Source: CAYGKP01 sp964350605 (lineage in GTDB: Bacteria > Bacteroidota > Bacteroidia > Cytophagales > JAAEPT01). From it: a stretch of 14,359 nucleotides of DNA. Every line of letters starts with the position of its first letter. The stretch's first letter is position 1. Shown one piece after another: positions 11,264 to 14,359 of this stretch. The DNA lies in assembly GCA_964350605.1 (NCBI GenBank), contig CAYGKP010000047.1:1-14359 (forward strand), read 5' to 3'. Position numbers and translations under genes: made by a program. The notes under the pieces are model-generated. The model saw only the letters and a program-made list of their open reading frames with translations. It did not search any database and was not told where the DNA came from.

Positions 11264-12745
11264 TTAGCGCGGGCTTTCTGAAAGGTTCTCGACCAAACGG
11301 ATGTAAAAGCGGATCAATCGCTCGAAATCTGCGGGCGCAATGCGCTCGTTCGGTCCGTGAATCCGCGAAAGATCTTCCGCGCACAGGCGAATGGGCAGGA
11401 AGCGATACACGTCCTGGCTGATTCCCTCGTAATGTTTGCTGTCCGTCCCGGCGATCATCAGCGTGGGGGCAACCACGTGACCCGGGTACACCTCGGCAAT
11501 CGTGCGATGCACGACCCCAAAGGCCCAGGATTCGTGTGAGGAAATGCCGGAAGGCTCACTCACCGAGCCGACTTGTTGAATCTGCACCCGGGGATCGGCG
11601 ATGGTTTTCTCGACATACGCGATGGCCTCATCCACTGTACTGCCCGGCAGGATGCGCAGGTTGATGGTCAGGGAAGCGCGCGTGGGGATGGCGTTGGCTT
11701 TGTCACCCGCTCGCAGAACAGTCGGAGCCATCGTGGTCCGAAGCAGTGCATTGGAACCCGGCGCGGCGGCGAACTTCGAGAAGACGAGACGTTGGGTTAG
11801 CCAGCGGTTGGCCATCGCTGCTTTCAAGCCAAAAGCCATCTCCGGTCCGGCGTAATCAAGAAAGGCTTCTAGTGCAGGCGAGGACTCCGTCGGAAAGGGA
11901 TTCGCCTGCAATTTCTCGATGGCATCAGCCAAAACAGTGATCGAAGTCTCGTTGGCGGGCATCGAGGCATGGCCGCCGTCCATTTCGACGGTGAGCTGTA
12001 GGGTCAGATAGCCTTTCTCGGCCAAACCCACCAGCGCGACGGGTTTTTCAATGCCAGGGACCAGCCCTTCGGTAATCGTCATGCCCTCGTCGAGGACCAA
12101 TTCCGCCTCAACACCCCGTGACTCCAGCAGTTTGACGAGTTGGGCCGCGCCTTGGGTACCGCCAATCTCCTCATCGTGACCAAACGCGAGAAAAACGGTC
12201 GGTTTTGGGCGAAATCCTTCGGAAAGGAGCTGTTCGGTGGCCTCCAACCACCCAATTGCGCTCACTTTGTCGTCCAACGTGCCCCTTCCCCACAAAAAGC
12301 CCTCCGCCATCGCCCCCGAAAAAGCGGGTTGTTCCCAATCGGTGCTGTCGCCGGACGGCACTACGTCCAAATGGGCCAGAAAAATGACGGGTTTCTGGCT
12401 CGCGTCGCTGCCTTTCCAGGTGTAGAGGACGCTGTATTCGTTCACGAACTCACGGGTAAGTTGCTTGTGAACAAGTGGATACGTTCGCTCGATGAAAGCA
12501 TGAAGTGAATCGAACTGCGCGTAGTCGATCCGTGCGGTGTCGTCGTAGGAAATCGTGGGTATGCGGACCGAGGCGGCCAGGTTCTCAATGGCTTCGGGGC
12601 GGATCGGCCGCTCGGCAATCGGGTCGACCTCGATCTGTCGGCTCTCGAAAAGCGCGGTTCGGACCAAGGCCACCGCCACCAAAATCAGCAGTAAGCCCAG
12701 TAGGACCCAAAGGCCGCGGCGCAGTCGTTTTCGAAAAGTGGCCAT
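11264..12745 (-). CDS. M20 family zinc metallopeptidase, carboxypeptidase S/PM20D1 type, membrane-anchored
   Basis: A 493-aa protein. Start set at the ATG at 12745, which gives a basic R-K-R-L-R-R head and a single hydrophobic segment (residues 11-28), a membrane anchor or uncleaved signal placing the enzyme outside the cytoplasm. The M20 di-zinc site is complete: H125-L-D127-V-V-P, W-G-R-G-T-L-D-D-K (D158/D159), the general base and ligand pair D-E-E-I-G-G (E192, E193), L-D219-E-G, and the C-terminal histidine in I-H463-G-P-N-E-R-I. The dimerisation or lid domain is inserted around residues 245-365 (G-G-H-A-S-M-P at 257-263). This order and the length match carboxypeptidase S and PM20D1, which hydrolyse or form N-acyl amino acids and small peptides. 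The actual substrate here is unknown. The gene is divergent from the carotenoid desaturase gene with about 80 nt between. The frame is open 44 codons upstream into that gene. Confidence 0.92.
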   Translation of the reverse strand: MATFRKRLRRGLWVLLGLLLILVAVALVRTALFESRQIEVDPIAERPIRPEAIENLAASVRIPTISYDDTARIDYAQFDSLHAFIERTYPLVHKQLTREFVNEYSVLYTWKGSDASQKPVIFLAHLDVVPSGDSTDWEQPAFSGAMAEGFLWGRGTLDDKVSAIGWLEATEQLLSEGFRPKPTVFLAFGHDEEIGGTQGAAQLVKLLESRGVEAELVLDEGMTITEGLVPGIEKPVALVGLAEKGYLTLQLTVEMDGGHASMPANETSITVLADAIEKLQANPFPTESSPALEAFLDYAGPEMAFGLKAAMANRWLTQRLVFSKFAAAPGSNALLRTTMAPTVLRAGDKANAIPTRASLTINLRILPGSTVDEAIAYVEKTIADPRVQIQQVGSVSEPSGISSHESWAFGVVHRTIAEVYPGHVVAPTLMIAGTDSKHYEGISQDVYRFLPIRLCAEDLSRIHGPNERIAPADFERLIRFYIRLVENLSESPR

Positions 12746-12824
12746 AACTATTGAACGCAGGGGCGGGTGACATGTTCCCCCTTCAGTGCAGGAAAGATCG
12801 CAAGGAACACACAACTTGGGCCGC

Positions 12825-14330
12825 GTGGAAACGGCACACATCATCGGCAGCGGCGTTGGCGGTTTGGCCGCCGCCATTCGGCTCGCCCGGAAGGGCTACG
12901 CGGTGACCGTCTTTGAGGCTGCTGATGGGCCCGGCGGCAAGCTCGGCCTGCTGGAACAAGACGGCTTCCGCTTCGACACGGGCCCCTCGCTGTTCACGAT
13001 GCCCCACCTGGTCGATGACCTGTTCCGCCTGTGCGATGAAGACCCCAGGGACCACTTCCAGTACGAAAAGCTGACAACCGCCTGCCACTACTTCTGGGAA
13101 GACGGCCTGCGCTTCCAGGCCCCCACCGATCCGGACCAGTACGCCGCGGCCGCCAGCCAAACCTTCGGCATCCCGGAGAAACCCATCCGCAAATACCTGC
13201 GCAGCAGCCGCTACTTCGAGCGCATGACGCGCCCGGTGTTCCTCGAACGCTCGTTGCATCGCTGGCAGAGTTATGTGTCCTGGAAAGTGGCGCGAGCCGT
13301 GCCACTGTTGCCCTTTTTGGGCCTTAGCACTTCGCTGCACAAGTTGAACCAACGGCGGCTGAGGGAGCCCCATTTGGTCCAACTGTTCGATCGCTACGCG
13401 ACCTACAACGGTTCGTCGCCCTACAAAGCCCCTGGGGTGCTGCAAGTTATTCCCGCATTGGAGCATGGACTGGGAAAGGGCATGGGCGCCTACCTGCCGA
13501 AAGGCGGGATGTATTCGATCACCAAGGCGCTCTACGAGCTGGCCCTGCGCCAAGGGGTGGTCATTCGCTTTGGCGAGAAAGTCGAGCGGATTCTGACCGA
13601 AGACTCAACGGCCGTGGGCCTGGTTACAGCCACAGGCGAACACCGCGCGGATCTGGTGGTTTCCAACATGGACGTGGTACCCACCTATCGACACTTGCTA
13701 CCCAACCAACCAGCCCCCGAGAAGACCTTGCGGCAAGAACGGTCCAGTTCGGCGATCATCTTCTATTGGGGCATCGGCGCATCTTTTCCTGAACTGGACC
13801 TGCATAACATCTTCTTTTCGGGCGACTATAAGGCCGAGTTCGACGGCCTGTTCGACGGCCTGTTCGACGGCCAACCGATGCACGACGATCCAACCGTCTA
13901 CCTCAACATTACCTCGAAGCACCAACCCTCCGACGCGCCAAAAGGCAGCGAAAACTGGTTCCTGCTCATCAATGCGCCCAGCAACGAGGGCCAAGACTGG
14001 GACGACCTGATCGCGAAAACCCGCCAACGCACCCTTGCGAAACTCTCGCGCATCCTGGGCCGCGAGATTGAACCCCTGATCCGCACCGAAGGCGTGTTGG
14101 AACCCCGCACTTTGGAATCGCGCACGTCTTCCTATCAAGGCGCGCTGTATGGTTCCAGCTCGAACACCCAAATGGCGGCTTTCTTCCGCCACCCGAACTT
14201 CGCCCGACGAATCGAATACCTCTACTTTTGCGGGGGCAGCGTTCACCCCGGCGGCGGCATTCCCCTGTGCCTGCACTCGGCGATGATCGCCGCGTCGCTC
14301 GCGCCGACCCCGAAGCCTCAACGGACCTAA
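12825..14330 (+). CDS. Carotenoid desaturase, CrtI/CrtD-type FAD-dependent oxidoreductase
   Basis: A protein of about 501 aa. Motifs: the FAD-binding G-S-G-V-G-G-L-A-A-A-I-R-L (residues 8-20) with E31 at the end of the second strand, G-P-G-G-K-L-G (35-41), F-D-T-G-P-S-L-F-T-M-P (50-60) and the C-terminal C-G-G-S-V-H-P-G-G-G-I-P-L (about 469-481), the typical end of CrtI-type desaturases. The form G-G-S-V-H-P-G-G-G-I-P-L is what I associate with CrtD-like 3,4-desaturases and the Bacteroidota CrtI relatives, so a desaturase acting on a hydroxylated carotenoid is likely, but phytoene desaturase cannot be excluded. The GTG at 12825 is preferred because the FAD-binding strand then starts at residue 3; TTG at 12816 and GTG at 12786 are alternatives. 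Residues 339-350 contain an F-D-G-L tandem repeat from a 12-bp DNA repeat. The next gene starts 4 nt after the stop, suggesting an operon. Confidence 0.9.
   Translation: METAHIIGSGVGGLAAAIRLARKGYAVTVFEAADGPGGKLGLLEQDGFRFDTGPSLFTMPHLVDDLFRLCDEDPRDHFQYEKLTTACHYFWEDGLRFQAPTDPDQYAAAASQTFGIPEKPIRKYLRSSRYFERMTRPVFLERSLHRWQSYVSWKVARAVPLLPFLGLSTSLHKLNQRRLREPHLVQLFDRYATYNGSSPYKAPGVLQVIPALEHGLGKGMGAYLPKGGMYSITKALYELALRQGVVIRFGEKVERILTEDSTAVGLVTATGEHRADLVVSNMDVVPTYRHLLPNQPAPEKTLRQERSSSAIIFYWGIGASFPELDLHNIFFSGDYKAEFDGLFDGLFDGQPMHDDPTVYLNITSKHQPSDAPKGSENWFLLINAPSNEGQDWDDLIAKTRQRTLAKLSRILGREIEPLIRTEGVLEPRTLESRTSSYQGALYGSSSNTQMAAFFRHPNFARRIEYLYFCGGSVHPGGGIPLCLHSAMIAASLAPTPKPQRT
13839..13872 (+). repeat. 12-bp in-frame tandem repeat in the carotenoid desaturase gene
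   Basis: The unit TTCGACGGCCTG occurs 2.8 times without a mismatch (13839-13850, 13851-13862, 13863-13872) and encodes F-D-G-L, F-D-G-L, F-D-G-Q. Because the unit is a multiple of three, gain or loss of a copy keeps the frame. Confidence 0.9.
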
Positions 14331-14334
14331 CCGA

Positions 14335-14359
14335 ATGGAAGCCCGCCGCATCCCGCTGC
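14335..14359 (+). CDS. Start of a downstream gene, cut by the window end
   Basis: An ATG lies 4 nt after the desaturase stop and opens a frame reading M-E-A-R-R-I-P-L to the end of the window. The tight spacing suggests the next gene of a carotenoid operon. Eight codons are not enough to identify the product. Confidence 0.4.

Noticed and set aside
12783..13553. 256-aa minus-strand open frame
   Set aside because: It is antisense to the desaturase gene, whose FAD motif is unmistakable. Long antisense frames are common in this GC-rich coding DNA.

Overview
The window looks like a chromosomal segment of a fairly GC-rich member of the Bacteroidota. Four things suggest this: many short MKK-type lipoproteins; almost no Shine-Dalgarno sequences; promoter -7 boxes of the TAnnTTTG type (perfect TATCTTTG before both tRNA genes, TA[T/C/G]CTTA before several protein genes); and a carotenoid desaturase of the kind found in pigmented members of this phylum. 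No integrase, transposase, phage gene or CRISPR array is visible.

Layout. 1-700: the 3' end of recG (+) with a textbook terminator, then a 75-aa lipoprotein. 688-3226 (-): a MATE efflux transporter followed by a conserved-looking 368-aa protein of unknown function that shows possible kinase-fold motifs. 3375-4685 (+): two tandem paralogous acidic lipoproteins; the second is preceded by an 11-bp perfect inverted repeat. 4761-6155: a short-chain dehydrogenase (-) divergent from an HxlR-family regulator (+), with a perfect palindrome between them that is a likely operator. 6205-7242 (+): a secreted WG-repeat protein. 7320-10856 (-): six tandem genes for small lipoproteins with a lipocalin-like pattern, most with their own promoter and terminator. 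10963-11179 (-): tRNA-Leu(UAA) and tRNA-Gly(GCC). 11264-12745 (-): a membrane-anchored M20 metallopeptidase of the carboxypeptidase S/PM20D1 type. 12825-14330 (+): a CrtI/CrtD-type carotenoid desaturase, followed 4 nt later by the first codons of another gene.

The most unusual part is the lipoprotein array. Its members keep the signal peptide, framework and cysteines but differ in three loop regions. A 296-bp block that spans the 5' end of one gene, the promoter/terminator spacer and the 3' end of the next is repeated exactly, 597 bp apart, while the middles of the genes differ. This points to recent duplication or gene conversion of flanks around a diversifying core. Several spacers are so compact that the T-tract of one terminator runs directly into the promoter of the next gene.

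All function calls come from reading motifs by eye; no database search was possible.
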